Positions 1-8,773 of a stretch of DNA of 64,000 nt are shown piece after piece; the first letter of the stretch is position 1, and each line of letters begins with the position of its first letter. Source of the stretch: Parasedimentitalea marina (GTDB lineage: Bacteria > Pseudomonadota > Alphaproteobacteria > Rhodobacterales > Rhodobacteraceae). The notes below the pieces were generated by a model, which saw only the letters and a program-made list of their open reading frames with translations, made no database searches and was not told the origin of the DNA. Position numbers and translations under genes: made by a program. Where the stretch lies: positions 992,001 to 1,056,000 of the forward strand of contig NZ_CP033219.1 of the NCBI RefSeq assembly GCF_004006175.1. The letters run 5' to 3'.

Positions 1-634
1 TAATTTCAACCCCTGAACCGGCCAAATGTTTGCGCAGACGGCCCACATAGACCTCGATCGCATTTTCCGAGACGTCCTCGTCATAGGAAAACAACCGGTC
101 AACCAGCTTGGGTTTGGAATAGATCCGGTCGGGGCCATTCAGGAAAATCTCTAGCAGTCTCAGCTCTTTGTTACGTAGGGTGATGGTGCGCCCTGACACC
201 GAAAGCGTGCCGGCCAGCGGGTCAAATACCAACTCTCCGAATCGTCTCTGGTTGGAACTGTCGCCTCCGTGGCGTCGCAGAACCGCGCGGCAGCGGGCCT
301 CTAACTCGGAAAAATCAAAGGGTTTGGTAATGTAATCATCAGCGCCAAGATCCAGCATTCCGACCCGGTCCGAGACCTCAGATCTGGCGGTCAGAACGAT
401 GACCGGGGTCTCGATCAACCGGCTGCGATGGGTTTTAAGGAAGCTACGCCCGTCGCCGTCTGGCAGCATAATGTCCAGCAATATCAAGTCGTAATCTGTA
501 GTGGCCGAGAAATCTTCGGCGGCGGCAATATCAGCTGCGTGGTCCACCACATGGCCATCCATCCGCAACCGGTCCAGAACGGCTGTAGCCAGGTTGATAT
601 TGTCCTCGACCAATAAGAAACGCATCTGGTCCAT
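1..634 (-). CDS. OmpR-family response regulator, TctD-like (3' end outside window)
   Basis: The ATG is at 634 and the frame stays open to base 1, so about 211 residues are visible and the C-terminus is missing. The N-terminus (MRFLLVEDN) carries the acidic pair of a receiver domain, followed by LILLDIMLPDGDG with the phospho-acceptor Asp and a TKPF motif. A winged-helix DNA-binding domain follows (LRLLEIFLNGPDRIYSK and ENAIEVYVGRLRKHL). It is transcribed divergently from the tctCBA genes, the usual place for TctD, which with the sensor TctE controls citrate/tricarboxylate uptake in enterobacteria. The TctD role is inferred from position; the sensor kinase should lie left of the window. An in-frame second ATG at 625 is an alternative start. 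Confidence 0.85.
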   Translation of the reverse strand, partial: MDQMRFLLVEDNINLATAVLDRLRMDGHVVDHAADIAAAEDFSATTDYDLILLDIMLPDGDGRSFLKTHRSRLIETPVIVLTARSEVSDRVGMLDLGADDYITKPFDFSELEARCRAVLRRHGGDSSNQRRFGELVFDPLAGTLSVSGRTITLRNKELRLLEIFLNGPDRIYSKPKLVDRLFSYDEDVSENAIEVYVGRLRKHLAGSGVEI

Positions 635-732
635 GTTCCTTTCTGCTGTCGTGACAGGTTTGTGTCAGCTTGCCGTGGTCCCCTTAGTCATGAGCGGCCT
701 TGCCGTGATTTGTCAAATGGGAGAACGAAACA
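635..732. promoter_or_regulatory. Divergent promoter region between response regulator and tctC
   Basis: This 98-bp gap separates the divergent starts of the response regulator and tctC, so both promoters should lie here. A purine-rich GGGAGAA at 719-725 serves as ribosome binding site for tctC. No clear operator repeat could be read. Confidence 0.4.
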
Positions 733-1713
733 ATGAAACTGAATCTGACCCGCCGCGCGGTGATGGCGGCAGCGGCTGCAACCCTGTCACTTGGAGCCCC
801 GGCTTTGGCCGAAGAAAAAGTTCTGGATAGTCTGCACTTTCTGATCCCCGGTGGCGCTGGTGGTGGCTGGGATGGCACCGCACGTGGCACTGGCGAGGCG
901 CTGACAGGCGCGGGTATCGTTGGCACTGCCAGTTATGAAAATATGTCCGGCGGCGGCGGTGGCAAGGCCATCGGCTTCCTGATTGAGAACGCCGACAGCC
1001 AGCATGGCACCTTGATGGTCAACTCGACCCCGATTGTGATCCGCTCGCTGACAGGCGTGTTCCCATATAACTTCCGGGACCTGACCATGGTTGCCGGCAC
1101 CATTGGTGACTATGCGGCCATCGTGGTTGGCAAAGACAGCGCCATCAATTCGATGGGTGATCTGGTTGCGGCCTATCAGGCTGATCCGCGCTCGACCGCT
1201 ATTGGTGGCGGTTCGGTTCCGGGCGGTATGGACCACTTGGTTGCAGCGATGGTGATGAAGGCTGCGGGCGAAGATCCAACAGCCGTGAAATACATTCCAT
1301 ATGACGCGGGTGGCATGGCCATGGCAGCCTTGCTGTCGGGTGAGATCGCAGCCCTGTCGACCGGGTTCTCGGAAGCGGTGGATCTGGCCAATGCAGGTGA
1401 AGTGAAAATCATTGGTGTGACTGCGGGTGACCGGGTGTCGGCCTATGCGGATGCCCCCACCATGAAAGAACAGGGCATCGACGCCGAGTTCGTGAACTGG
1501 CGCGGGTTCTTTGCGGCTCCAGGCCTGTCCGAGGACAAGTTGGCGGCCTATCAGACTACGCTGACCAAAATGTATGACACCCCAGAGTGGGAAGCCGTGC
1601 GCGAGCGCAATGGCTGGGTCAACATCCACAACAACGGCGACGAGTTCGTGACCTTCCTGGAAAAGCAGGAACAGATCATTGGTGATCTGATGAGTGAACT
1701 TGGCTTTCGCTAA
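733..1713 (+). CDS. tctC: Tripartite tricarboxylate transporter substrate-binding protein (TctC/Bug family)
   Basis: A 326-residue periplasmic solute-binding protein of the TTT family. It opens with a signal peptide of Arg-Arg, an Ala-rich core and APALAEE at about residues 20-28, suggesting cleavage near residue 26. The family's early ligand-loop signature follows (IPGGAGGGWDGTARGTGEAL). It captures a carboxylate in the periplasm and delivers it to the TctAB permease. The length is normal. It is first in a tctC-tctB-tctA operon and separated from tctB by a strong GC hairpin. The GGGAGAA ribosome binding site eight bases upstream supports the ATG at 733. The substrate cannot be told from sequence; citrate or another di/tricarboxylate is the family precedent. 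Confidence 0.93.
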   Translation: MKLNLTRRAVMAAAAATLSLGAPALAEEKVLDSLHFLIPGGAGGGWDGTARGTGEALTGAGIVGTASYENMSGGGGGKAIGFLIENADSQHGTLMVNSTPIVIRSLTGVFPYNFRDLTMVAGTIGDYAAIVVGKDSAINSMGDLVAAYQADPRSTAIGGGSVPGGMDHLVAAMVMKAAGEDPTAVKYIPYDAGGMAMAALLSGEIAALSTGFSEAVDLANAGEVKIIGVTAGDRVSAYADAPTMKEQGIDAEFVNWRGFFAAPGLSEDKLAAYQTTLTKMYDTPEWEAVRERNGWVNIHNNGDEFVTFLEKQEQIIGDLMSELGFR

Positions 1714-1724
1714 TCCATGATAAT

Positions 1725-1754
1725 GTCTGGGGCGGCCCTGCGGCCGCCCCGGAC
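1725..1754 (+). terminator. Intercistronic GC hairpin after tctC
   Basis: A 13-bp stem (left arm 1725-1737, right arm 1742-1754, one G-U pair) with a four-base CTGC loop begins about a dozen bases after the tctC stop. No U-tract follows, only TTTACC. It is more likely an mRNA-stabilising or partial-termination element that raises binding-protein yield over the permease subunits than a full terminator. Confidence 0.7.
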
Positions 1755-1835
1755 TTTACCACCTGACGTATCCAGTGCGCACGACGACACTGGACACACA
1801 AAACCACAGCTGAAAATTTCACCTCGGAGGATCCT

Positions 1836-2330
1836 ATGGCGCTTGATCGCTGGATCGCATTGATCATCCTGATGATCTGCATGGCCTATGGATATGCGGC
1901 CTTTTTCACCCTGGACGTCGGGCTGCCGCCGTTCATGCAACGCAATGCCATCTGGCCCAGCACCTTCCCCAAGGTCTTGGTGGTCCTGGCGATTGCCTGC
2001 ACGCTGATTATTTTGCTGGGGCAGGGCAAGGGCGAGGCCGGACCCAAAGAGGGCGACATCGATTACCGCCGTCTGACTGACTACAAACTGGGTCAGGCGC
2101 TGCTGCTGCTGGCAATGATGGCGGGCTATGCGCTGATGCTGCGCCCTGTTGGGTTTCTTATTTCAACCGTCGCCTTTCTAACCATAAGCGCCATGGTGCT
2201 GGGGGAACGCAAGCTGCAGTATCTGCTGCCGATCACCGTGCTGGCCACTGGTCTGGTCTGGTATCTGGTGCAACAAGTGTTGGGGATCTATCTGCGTCCC
2301 CTGCCGTATTTCCTGGGAACCGGAGGCTGA
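1836..2330 (+). CDS. tctB: Tripartite tricarboxylate transporter small membrane subunit (TctB)
   Basis: A 164-residue protein with about four hydrophobic segments (roughly residues 5-25, 42-62, 83-103 and 110-150). This matches the length and topology of TctB, the small permease subunit. A GGAGG ribosome binding site lies seven bases before the ATG at 1836. Its stop is followed after one base by the ATG of tctA, so the two are translationally coupled. TctB sequences are poorly conserved, so the call rests mainly on topology and position between tctC and tctA. Confidence 0.9.
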   Translation: MALDRWIALIILMICMAYGYAAFFTLDVGLPPFMQRNAIWPSTFPKVLVVLAIACTLIILLGQGKGEAGPKEGDIDYRRLTDYKLGQALLLLAMMAGYALMLRPVGFLISTVAFLTISAMVLGERKLQYLLPITVLATGLVWYLVQQVLGIYLRPLPYFLGTGG

Positions 2331-2331
2331 T

Positions 2332-3846
2332 ATGTTCGAAGGTATTATGATCGGGCTGACCACGGCCTTTACGCTCTCAAATCTTATGATGGTCATCGGA
2401 GGCTGCCTGATTGGCACCTTTATCGGCATGTTGCCGGGATTGGGCCCGATGAGCATCATTTCAATCATGATCCCGGTGGCGATCACCATTGGCGATCCAT
2501 CAGCGGCGCTGATCCTGCTGGCCGGGGTCTATTATGGCGCCATCTTTGGCGGCTCGACTTCGTCGATCCTGATCAATGCGCCCGGAGTGGCGTCAACCGT
2601 GGCCACGTCGTTTGATGGCTACCCACTGGCGCGGGCCGGTAAGGCAGGCAAGGCGCTGACCGTGGCTGCGATCTCGTCCTTCTGCGGCGGATCGATTGGT
2701 GCCGTGCTGTTGATGATCTTTGCGCCAGCATTGGCGACTGTGGCCTTGTTGTTCCACTCCTCCGAGTATTTCGCACTGATGGTGGTCGGGCTGTCGGCCA
2801 TTGCCGCTTTTGCCGGAACCGGTCAGGTGGCCAAGGCGCTGTTGATGACCTTGTTGGGACTGATCATGGCCACCGTAGGCGAGGGGGCGTTGTTTAACAT
2901 GCCACGCTTCACCATGGGGATTATGGATCTGCAATCCGGTTTTGGCTTTGTCACCCTGGCGATGGCGATGTTTGCCCTACCCGAGGCACTGTATCTGGTG
3001 CTTGACCCGTCACGGTCCAACAGTGAGACCGGCGGCGAAATCAAGGATCTGCGCATCACCCGATCAGAAGCGAAGGAAATCGCGCCAGTGATTGGCCGCC
3101 AATCGGTGCAGGGCTTTCTGATCGGCGTGTTACCAGGAGCTGGGGCCACCATTGCCTCGTTCCTGGGCTATGCGGTTGAACGTAATATTGCCTCGAAAGA
3201 GGATCAGGAAAAGTTCGGCAAGGGCTCTATCAAAGGTCTGGCGGCACCTGAAGCGGCCAATAACGCAGCCTGTACCGGGTCGTTTGTGCCACTGCTGACG
3301 CTGGGCATCCCGGGTTCGGGCACCACGGCGATCCTGTTGGGGGCGCTGATTGCGCTGAACGTCAATCCGGGGCCACGCCTGATGGTGGATCAGCCCGAGA
3401 TCTTCTGGGCGGTGATCATTTCGATGTATATCGGCAATCTGGTGCTGCTGGTCCTGAACCTGCCACTAATTCCTTATATCGCCAAGATTCTGGCGGTGCC
3501 GCGCAACTACCTGATCCCCTTCATTCTGTTTTTCACCATGATGGGGGCCTACATCGGCCAGAACAATGCCACCGAGTTGTTGATCCTGGTGGGGCTGGGA
3601 ATTTGCGCCACGGTGCTGCGGTTCGCGGATTATCCACTGGCACCACTGCTGATCGGTTTCATCCTTGGATCGATGCTGGAAGATAATTTTGCACGGGCGA
3701 TGCAGCTGTATGATGGGATTGGGTTTATTCTGGATCGACCGATGACTATGGGGCTGCTGGGGATTGCTGCGATATTGATCATCCTACCCAGCTACCGGGC
3801 ACGGCGTGCGCGATTGCGAGCCAAAGGTGTCGCAGACGGCGATTGA
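2332..3846 (+). CDS. tctA: Tripartite tricarboxylate transporter large permease subunit (TctA)
   Basis: A 504-residue polytopic inner-membrane protein with about 12 predicted helices. It carries the conserved TctA features: an N-terminal GTFIGMLPGLGP loop, FGGSTSSILINAPG in the first half, and GVLPGAGATIASFLGYAVE with the APEAANNA loop in the second half. These paired proline/glycine-rich loops are typical of the duplicated TctA fold. It forms the ion-coupled channel with TctB and receives substrate from TctC. It closes the tct operon; a perfect 12-bp stem-loop follows. Confidence 0.95.
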   Translation: MFEGIMIGLTTAFTLSNLMMVIGGCLIGTFIGMLPGLGPMSIISIMIPVAITIGDPSAALILLAGVYYGAIFGGSTSSILINAPGVASTVATSFDGYPLARAGKAGKALTVAAISSFCGGSIGAVLLMIFAPALATVALLFHSSEYFALMVVGLSAIAAFAGTGQVAKALLMTLLGLIMATVGEGALFNMPRFTMGIMDLQSGFGFVTLAMAMFALPEALYLVLDPSRSNSETGGEIKDLRITRSEAKEIAPVIGRQSVQGFLIGVLPGAGATIASFLGYAVERNIASKEDQEKFGKGSIKGLAAPEAANNAACTGSFVPLLTLGIPGSGTTAILLGALIALNVNPGPRLMVDQPEIFWAVIISMYIGNLVLLVLNLPLIPYIAKILAVPRNYLIPFILFFTMMGAYIGQNNATELLILVGLGICATVLRFADYPLAPLLIGFILGSMLEDNFARAMQLYDGIGFILDRPMTMGLLGIAAILIILPSYRARRARLRAKGVADGD

Positions 3847-3852
3847 GATCAA

Positions 3853-3888
3853 AATCAGGGGAGCTAAGGCTCCCCTGATTATATTTTA
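3853..3888 (+). terminator. Rho-independent-type terminator after tctA
   Basis: A perfect 12-bp inverted repeat (AATCAGGGGAGC at 3853-3864, its complement at 3869-3880) with a TAAG loop, followed by the A/T-rich ATATTTTA. It starts seven bases after the tctA stop. Because the next gene starts only 26 bases further on the same strand, it probably attenuates rather than fully separates. Confidence 0.8.
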
Positions 3889-3905
3889 AGTGCAGGAAAA
3901 TTCTT

Positions 3906-4937
3906 ATGATTGCCAATCTTCAGCTAAGACCGCGCCTTGTGACCGCTGGCATCGCGGTGATCGGCGTGCTGCTGTTTTGGTGGCTTCACCTGCCATTGCC
4001 GTTCTTGCTCGGGCCGATGTTCATGTGTCTGGTGTTTGCGCTGGGCGGCGCACGGATGCTGGGCATGGGACACCTGGGTATGGCATTTCGCACCATTCTT
4101 GGAGTGGCTGCGGGGGCATCCATCACCCCGGATGTAGTGACGGCACTGCCCGAGATGGCCCTGTCCCTTATGTTGGTCCCGGTGTTTGTTGTCTGCGTCG
4201 CATTGGCTTCGTTTCCGCTGATGCGGCGGGTGTTCAAGTTCGATAAGGTAACCAGCTATTATTGCGCTATGCCCGGCGGATTGCAGGATCTGATGGTGTT
4301 CGGCGAGGCGGCAGGGGCCAATTTGCGAGCCTTGTCGCTGGTGCATGCAACGCGGGTTTTGCTGATCGTCAGCGTGGCGCCGTTTGTTTTGGACATGCTG
4401 TGGCAAGTGGATCTGTTGTCGCGGCCGGGCAGCGATGCCAGTGACACACCGATCGGGCAACTGGCCTGGATGGTCTTTGCAGGTCTGGCCGGCTGGGGTA
4501 TTGCCACGCGGTTGAAGATCCTTGGGGCCTCGATCATTGGGCCGATGCTGCTGACGGCGGGACTAAGCCTGTCTGGCGTTATCACCCAACGCCCACCCGC
4601 CGAAATGATCTGGGCCTGTCAGTTTTTCATTGGAATGGCGGTAGGCGCGAAATACGTCGGCGTGACCTGGGTCGAGTTGCGCCAAGTTGTCTTGGCTGGG
4701 GTGGCCAATGGGGTGGTATTGGCCCTGATGAGCACATTCTTCATTCTTGGGGTCAGCGCCCTGGCGATTGCACCTGCGCTGGATGCATTTCTGGCCTTCC
4801 TGCCAGGTGGGCAGGGCGAAATGGTTGTGCTGGCGATCATTGCAGGCGCAGATTTGACCTATGTCGTCCTGCACCACGTCCTGCGTATTGCACTGGTGGT
4901 GATGCTGGCGCCGGTCTTGCTGTCACGGTTGAAATAG
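3906..4937 (+). CDS. AbrB-family membrane protein
   Basis: A 343-residue polytopic membrane protein with about ten hydrophobic segments arranged as two similar halves. Each half contains a glycine-rich loop: RTILGVAAGASITPDV with AMPGGLQDLMVFGE in the first, and FFIGMAVGAKYVGVTW with AFLPGGQGEMVVLAI in the second. This duplicated pattern is the AbrB family (often mis-annotated ammonia monooxygenase; E. coli AbrB affects aidB expression). The molecular function is not established. It directly follows tctA, which suggests a role connected with carboxylate transport, but that is inference. Confidence 0.8.
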   Translation: MIANLQLRPRLVTAGIAVIGVLLFWWLHLPLPFLLGPMFMCLVFALGGARMLGMGHLGMAFRTILGVAAGASITPDVVTALPEMALSLMLVPVFVVCVALASFPLMRRVFKFDKVTSYYCAMPGGLQDLMVFGEAAGANLRALSLVHATRVLLIVSVAPFVLDMLWQVDLLSRPGSDASDTPIGQLAWMVFAGLAGWGIATRLKILGASIIGPMLLTAGLSLSGVITQRPPAEMIWACQFFIGMAVGAKYVGVTWVELRQVVLAGVANGVVLALMSTFFILGVSALAIAPALDAFLAFLPGGQGEMVVLAIIAGADLTYVVLHHVLRIALVVMLAPVLLSRLK

Positions 4938-4983
4938 CTGCTTTGTGTGGGGCTGCCGCTGTGGCGGCACGTGCGGGCTTGGA

Positions 4984-5916
4984 TCAGCCAAGCATATTCA
5001 GCCAGAACCAGGCCGAAACCAGGCTAAGCGCAGTTGCAATCAGTACTGATGACGCGGCCACTCGTTTGGCGCGGCCATACATATTGGCAAAGATATAGGC
5101 ATTGATACCAGGCGCTACCGAGGCTGTTATCACGCCTGAGCGGAACAGATCCACCGGGACATTCTGCGCTGTGCCGAAGGTCCAAACCAGCGCCGGGTGC
5201 ACCATGAGTGACGTCAGGCAGACAAAAGAGATGACGCGCATGTCGCCTTCTGGGCGGTATTTCAACAGCAACCCGCCAAGCGCAAACAGCGCGGCGGGCA
5301 GGGCCGCGCGGATCAGCAGCGACAGGGCCTCGTCCACCGCACTGGGAATTTGTAGCCCGGTCAGATTGACAATGAAGCCCAGGCCAATGGCAAGGATCAG
5401 CACGTTCTTGAACATCGCCGCGAACACCGACATCACTGTTTTTACGCCACCGCCGCCGCGATTGCGAACCACTTCCATGGTGGTGATCCCCAGAAAATAG
5501 CAAAACGGCGAGTGGAAGGCGATGATGGCGTAGTTTCCGGTCAGATTGTCCACGCCATAGGCGCGTTCGGTTATGGGCAGGCCCAGGAGCAGTGAATTGG
5601 AAAACAGACAGCAGAACCCAATGACAATGCAGTCCTCCCAATCGCGCTTGAATATCAGGCGGGCGCCAAAGATGCCGAGGGTAAAACAGATCAGGGCGGC
5701 CGTATAATAACTGATCAGCAGACCAGCATCAAAGCCGGTATCAATATCCAAGTTGGAGATGGCGCGAAAGAGCAGGCAGGGGATGGCAAAGTTCTGAGCG
5801 AACTTCATCAAGCCATCGACGTAATCTTGTTTGAAATGCCCCGACCTTGATGCGGTGTAGCCCGCACCGATGACCAGAAAGACCGGCAGGATGACGTTAA
5901 CGAGGCTTTGAAACAT
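4984..5916 (-). CDS. AEC-family transporter (auxin efflux carrier type)
   Basis: A 310-residue membrane protein with about ten helices. The N-terminus (VNVILPVFLVIGAGY) and the C-terminal GVITASVAPGINAYIFANMYG segment, with the mid-helix proline/glycine pattern of the fold, identify the AEC family. Bacterial members move malonate, malate or other organic acids. It converges on the AbrB gene and lies 73 bases downstream of the MBL-fold hydrolase gene on the same strand, so it may be read through from the housekeeping operon. The substrate is unknown. Confidence 0.85.
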   Translation of the reverse strand: MFQSLVNVILPVFLVIGAGYTASRSGHFKQDYVDGLMKFAQNFAIPCLLFRAISNLDIDTGFDAGLLISYYTAALICFTLGIFGARLIFKRDWEDCIVIGFCCLFSNSLLLGLPITERAYGVDNLTGNYAIIAFHSPFCYFLGITTMEVVRNRGGGGVKTVMSVFAAMFKNVLILAIGLGFIVNLTGLQIPSAVDEALSLLIRAALPAALFALGGLLLKYRPEGDMRVISFVCLTSLMVHPALVWTFGTAQNVPVDLFRSGVITASVAPGINAYIFANMYGRAKRVAASSVLIATALSLVSAWFWLNMLG

Positions 5917-5945
5917 CTAAGGTCAGTTCTGGTTGGCCGAAGAAA

Positions 5946-5985
5946 GGAGCCTCCGGCGGGAGTATTTCAGAAAAAAGATGAAAGT
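5946..5985. repeat. Candidate dispersed intergenic repeat
   Basis: The intergenic stretch contains GCCTCCGGCGGGAGTATTT followed by an A-rich AAAAAAGATGAA tail. From general familiarity, closely similar strings recur between genes in Rhodobacteraceae genomes. Only one copy is seen here, so the repeat nature is not shown by this window. The CTCC/GGAG core can form a short hairpin. Confidence 0.35.
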
Positions 5986-5989
5986 GGTG

Positions 5990-6787
5990 TCAAATAGGAT
6001 AGCGGATGACCATGCCGTCATAGGCTGGGGTAATGTGGTCCGGGGTTTCGGCCTCGACTGTGGCGTAGTCGAGGTCGTTATGCATATTGGTCAAAACCGC
6101 GCGGCGCGGTTTCAGCTTTTCGATCCACTCGAGCGCCCGCTCGTAGTGGAAATGGGTAGGGTGCGGTTTGCGCCGCAGCGAGTCCAGGATCCAACAATCA
6201 AGGTCCTGCAGCTCGGCCAGGGCGTCGTCGTAGATTTCGGCCACATCCGGCAGGTAGGCAAGCTCAGCGATGCGGAACCCGAGAGAGTCAATTGCGCCGT
6301 GGTTGACCCGGAAGGGGCGGAAAATGAGCCGTCCACCGGGGCCATCGATGTTGACCGGGCCGTCCAGCGCATGCAGGGATAAAATGGGCGGATAGGGAGA
6401 AGTCTCGGGTTGGACAAAGGCATAGCCAAAGCGAGACAGCAGGGCGTTTTGGGTGTCACCGTCGGCATAAACAGGGACCCGTTCGCGCATGTTGAAAACG
6501 ATCATCCGCAAATCGTCAATGCCGTGTACATGGTCGGCATGGCAATGGGTGTAGAGAACGGCATCCAGGCGGCCTGTGTTGCTGTCAAGCAGTTGGCTGC
6601 GCATATCGGGAGACGTGTCGATCAGCACCGTGGTGGTGCCGCCGGGCCCGTCGCGCTCCACCAGTAGCGAGCAACGACGGCGGTTGTTGCGGGGATTTTG
6701 CGGGTCGCAGTCGCCCCAGTGGCCACCAATGCGGGGCACGCCGCCAGAGGAGCCGCAACCGAGGATGGTGAAACGCAGTTCTCCCAT
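5990..6787 (-). CDS. MBL-fold metallo-hydrolase (PhnP-like)
   Basis: A 265-residue metallo-beta-lactamase-fold protein. The metal-binding motif is complete in LYTHCHADHVHGIDDLR (HxHxDH), with later metal-ligand histidines in FRVNHGAIDS and NMHNDLDYA. The N-terminal LGCGSSGGVPRIG is typical of the PhnP-like branch (cyclic phosphodiesterases such as phosphoribosyl 1,2-cyclic phosphate hydrolase). The true substrate is unclear because no phn genes are nearby. It overlaps the stop of tatD by one base and is the last gene of the holB-tatD operon, a conserved alphaproteobacterial arrangement. Confidence 0.88.
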   Translation of the reverse strand: MGELRFTILGCGSSGGVPRIGGHWGDCDPQNPRNNRRRCSLLVERDGPGGTTTVLIDTSPDMRSQLLDSNTGRLDAVLYTHCHADHVHGIDDLRMIVFNMRERVPVYADGDTQNALLSRFGYAFVQPETSPYPPILSLHALDGPVNIDGPGGRLIFRPFRVNHGAIDSLGFRIAELAYLPDVAEIYDDALAELQDLDCWILDSLRRKPHPTHFHYERALEWIEKLKPRRAVLTNMHNDLDYATVEAETPDHITPAYDGMVIRYPI

Positions 6788-7602
6788 TATGCAGCCACCG
6801 CGTAGGTCGCTGCTTTGGTAAACAGGCGGTTAAAGTTTGCTTGGGTAAGGGCGGCAAAATCGGCGTAGTCGAGGCCATAGACCTGTGCGCCTACACGGGC
6901 GGTATGGGCTGTGTAGGCGGGCTCGTTGCGTTTGCCGCGATGGGGCGGTGGTGCGAGATATGGGGCATCGGTCTCGACCAGCACCCGGTCCAATGGAGCG
7001 GCGGCAAAGGTGTCGCGGATTTCCTGGCTTTTGGGGAAGGCGGCGATGCCGGACATAGAGAGGTAGCAGCCCAGATCCAGGGTGGCGCGGGCCAGTTCTG
7101 GCGAGGAAGAGAAACAATGCATGACGCAGGAAAAGGCGCCGTTGTTCATCTCTTCTGTCAGGATGCGGGTCATGTCGTCATCGGCGGCGCGCGAGTGGAT
7201 GATCAGTGGCAGTCCTGTGTCGCGGGCGGCGGCGATATGGATGCGCAGGCTGTCCTTTTGCACTTGTGCGGTCTCGGCTGTGTAATGATAATCAAGGCCG
7301 GTTTCGCCGATACCGACAAATTTAGGGTGTTTAGCCAGCTCTAGCAGTTCGTCCAGTGTCGCCATGGGCTCGCTTGCGGCGCTCATCGGGTGGGTGCCTG
7401 CGGCATAAAACACCGGTGCATGGGCCTCGGCAATGGCGCGCACAGAGGGCTCGTTTTTCAGCTTGGTGCAGATGGTGACCATCCGGGTCACACCAGCCTC
7501 GGTCGCGTTGGCGATGATTTCGTCCAACTTGCCCTCGAAATCGGGGAAGTCGAGGTGGCAATGGCTGTCGGTAATCTCAGGTGATATGGTGGTCTGGGTC
7601 AT
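6787..7602 (-). CDS. tatD: TatD-family metal-dependent hydrolase (DNase)
   Basis: A 271-residue TIM-barrel amidohydrolase-like protein. It begins with the metal-binding motif ITDSHCHLDFPDF and continues with IGETGLDYHY, PLIIHSRAADDD, VMHCFSSS and VETDAPYLAPPPHRGKRNEP, all signature blocks of TatD/YcfH deoxyribonucleases. The length is normal. The gene lies 43 bases after holB and overlaps the MBL hydrolase by one base. The tmk-holB-tatD order is common across bacteria. The predicted role is cytoplasmic 3'-5' exonuclease activity in DNA repair or quality control. Confidence 0.95.
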   Translation of the reverse strand: MTQTTISPEITDSHCHLDFPDFEGKLDEIIANATEAGVTRMVTICTKLKNEPSVRAIAEAHAPVFYAAGTHPMSAASEPMATLDELLELAKHPKFVGIGETGLDYHYTAETAQVQKDSLRIHIAAARDTGLPLIIHSRAADDDMTRILTEEMNNGAFSCVMHCFSSSPELARATLDLGCYLSMSGIAAFPKSQEIRDTFAAAPLDRVLVETDAPYLAPPPHRGKRNEPAYTAHTARVGAQVYGLDYADFAALTQANFNRLFTKAATYAVAA

Positions 7603-7645
7603 GCCTGTCTCTGTCGCGGTAGCGTCCTGGCAGGTCAGCGCCGAC

Positions 7646-8773
7646 CTAATGGGACGCGGTTTTCTGCATCTTGAAAACGGTATCTAGGACAAGCGCGGCG
7701 GGGTCAAGGTTCACGGCCTGCCCATGGCGCACCCGCGCTGTGACTTCACCGGCAAGGTCTGCCCAGGCGCGGGCGGCTTGTGGGGTGGGCGACAGTCGGG
7801 TTAGCACCGTTGCCTCATCCGATGCCGCCTGAGGCACTGGCGGCGTGCCGCTGGCACCTGTGCGGGCCAGTCGGGCCAGTGCCACGTCGATCAGGGTGAG
7901 CAACAGTTCGAACTTTTCGCCTGCACCGCGTTGGGCGGCGGCTTCTGCCAGGGCCATGGCCCGGGGGCGGTCAAGGCGGGGCATCGAGCCAAGAATCTGT
8001 ATCAGTTCGCTGTAGATTTGCAGCCCGCCAAGATTTAGCAAACGCAGCGCAGCACCAACTGATCCTGCCGCAAGCGCGGCAAGGTGCTCTGGGTTTTCGG
8101 GCAGCTCGGCACCGGATTGGACCAGCGCAAGTTGCATGTCGTCGGGGGACAGCGGTGACAGGCGCAGTGTGCGACAACGCGAGCGGATGGTGGGCAGCAG
8201 CCGGGATGGCTGGTGCGAGATCAGCAGTAGCGTGGTGCGGGCGGGCGGCTCTTCGAGCATTTTCAGCAGGGCGTTGGCCGCACTGGTGTTCATATCGTCT
8301 GCGGCATCGACAATCACCACCCGGCGGCCGCCGTCGGTGGCAGACAGGCCAAAGAAACGATTTAAGGCACGGATGTCATCGACCACGATCTGGTCACGCA
8401 GCCTGCTTTTGTCGTTGTAGCTACGGCTGATCGCGGCGAGGCCCGGTTCGGCCAGGGCCTGAATGCGATGCGATACCGGGTGCTCGGGGTTGATATCCAG
8501 CGTCTCCACCGGTGGCGGAGCGCCAAACAGGCCAGTCTCGGGGGGAGGCGTAGCCAGCAGAAAACGAGCTATGCGCCAGGCAAGGGTGGCTTTACCGATG
8601 CCCTGAGGGCCAGTGAGCAGCCAGCCGTGGTGCAGGCGGTCAGAGTTAAAGGCGGTCAGAAAGGCAGCTTCGGCCTGTGACTGGCCAAACAACTGCTGGA
8701 CCTCGCGTGGATGTGGTGCGCCGGGGGCCTGATCCGCGCGCGGCAGGTCTTCGTCTGAGGCCTTGCCCTTCAT
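7646..8773 (-). CDS. holB: DNA polymerase III subunit delta prime
   Basis: A 375-residue clamp-loader AAA+ subunit. The Walker A region reads GPQGIGKATLAWRIA. The Walker B region is degenerate (VVIVDAADDMN), and a TLLLISHQPSRLLPTIRSRC segment with the sensor-1/SRC motif follows. The FGQSQAEAAFL N-terminus matches alphaproteobacterial delta prime. Its start codon overlaps the end of tmk by four bases (ATGA), indicating translational coupling. Acts in the cytoplasm to load the sliding clamp. Confidence 0.93.
   Translation of the reverse strand: MKGKASDEDLPRADQAPGAPHPREVQQLFGQSQAEAAFLTAFNSDRLHHGWLLTGPQGIGKATLAWRIARFLLATPPPETGLFGAPPPVETLDINPEHPVSHRIQALAEPGLAAISRSYNDKSRLRDQIVVDDIRALNRFFGLSATDGGRRVVIVDAADDMNTSAANALLKMLEEPPARTTLLLISHQPSRLLPTIRSRCRTLRLSPLSPDDMQLALVQSGAELPENPEHLAALAAGSVGAALRLLNLGGLQIYSELIQILGSMPRLDRPRAMALAEAAAQRGAGEKFELLLTLIDVALARLARTGASGTPPVPQAASDEATVLTRLSPTPQAARAWADLAGEVTARVRHGQAVNLDPAALVLDTVFKMQKTASH

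Noticed and set aside
787..1629. 280-codon minus-strand frame opposite tctC
   Set aside because: Shadow of tctC; no ribosome binding site, no domain, biased composition.
4954..4969. Possible terminator between the AbrB and AEC genes
   Set aside because: Only a six-base stem with a TGTG loop and no T-tract; too weak to call.
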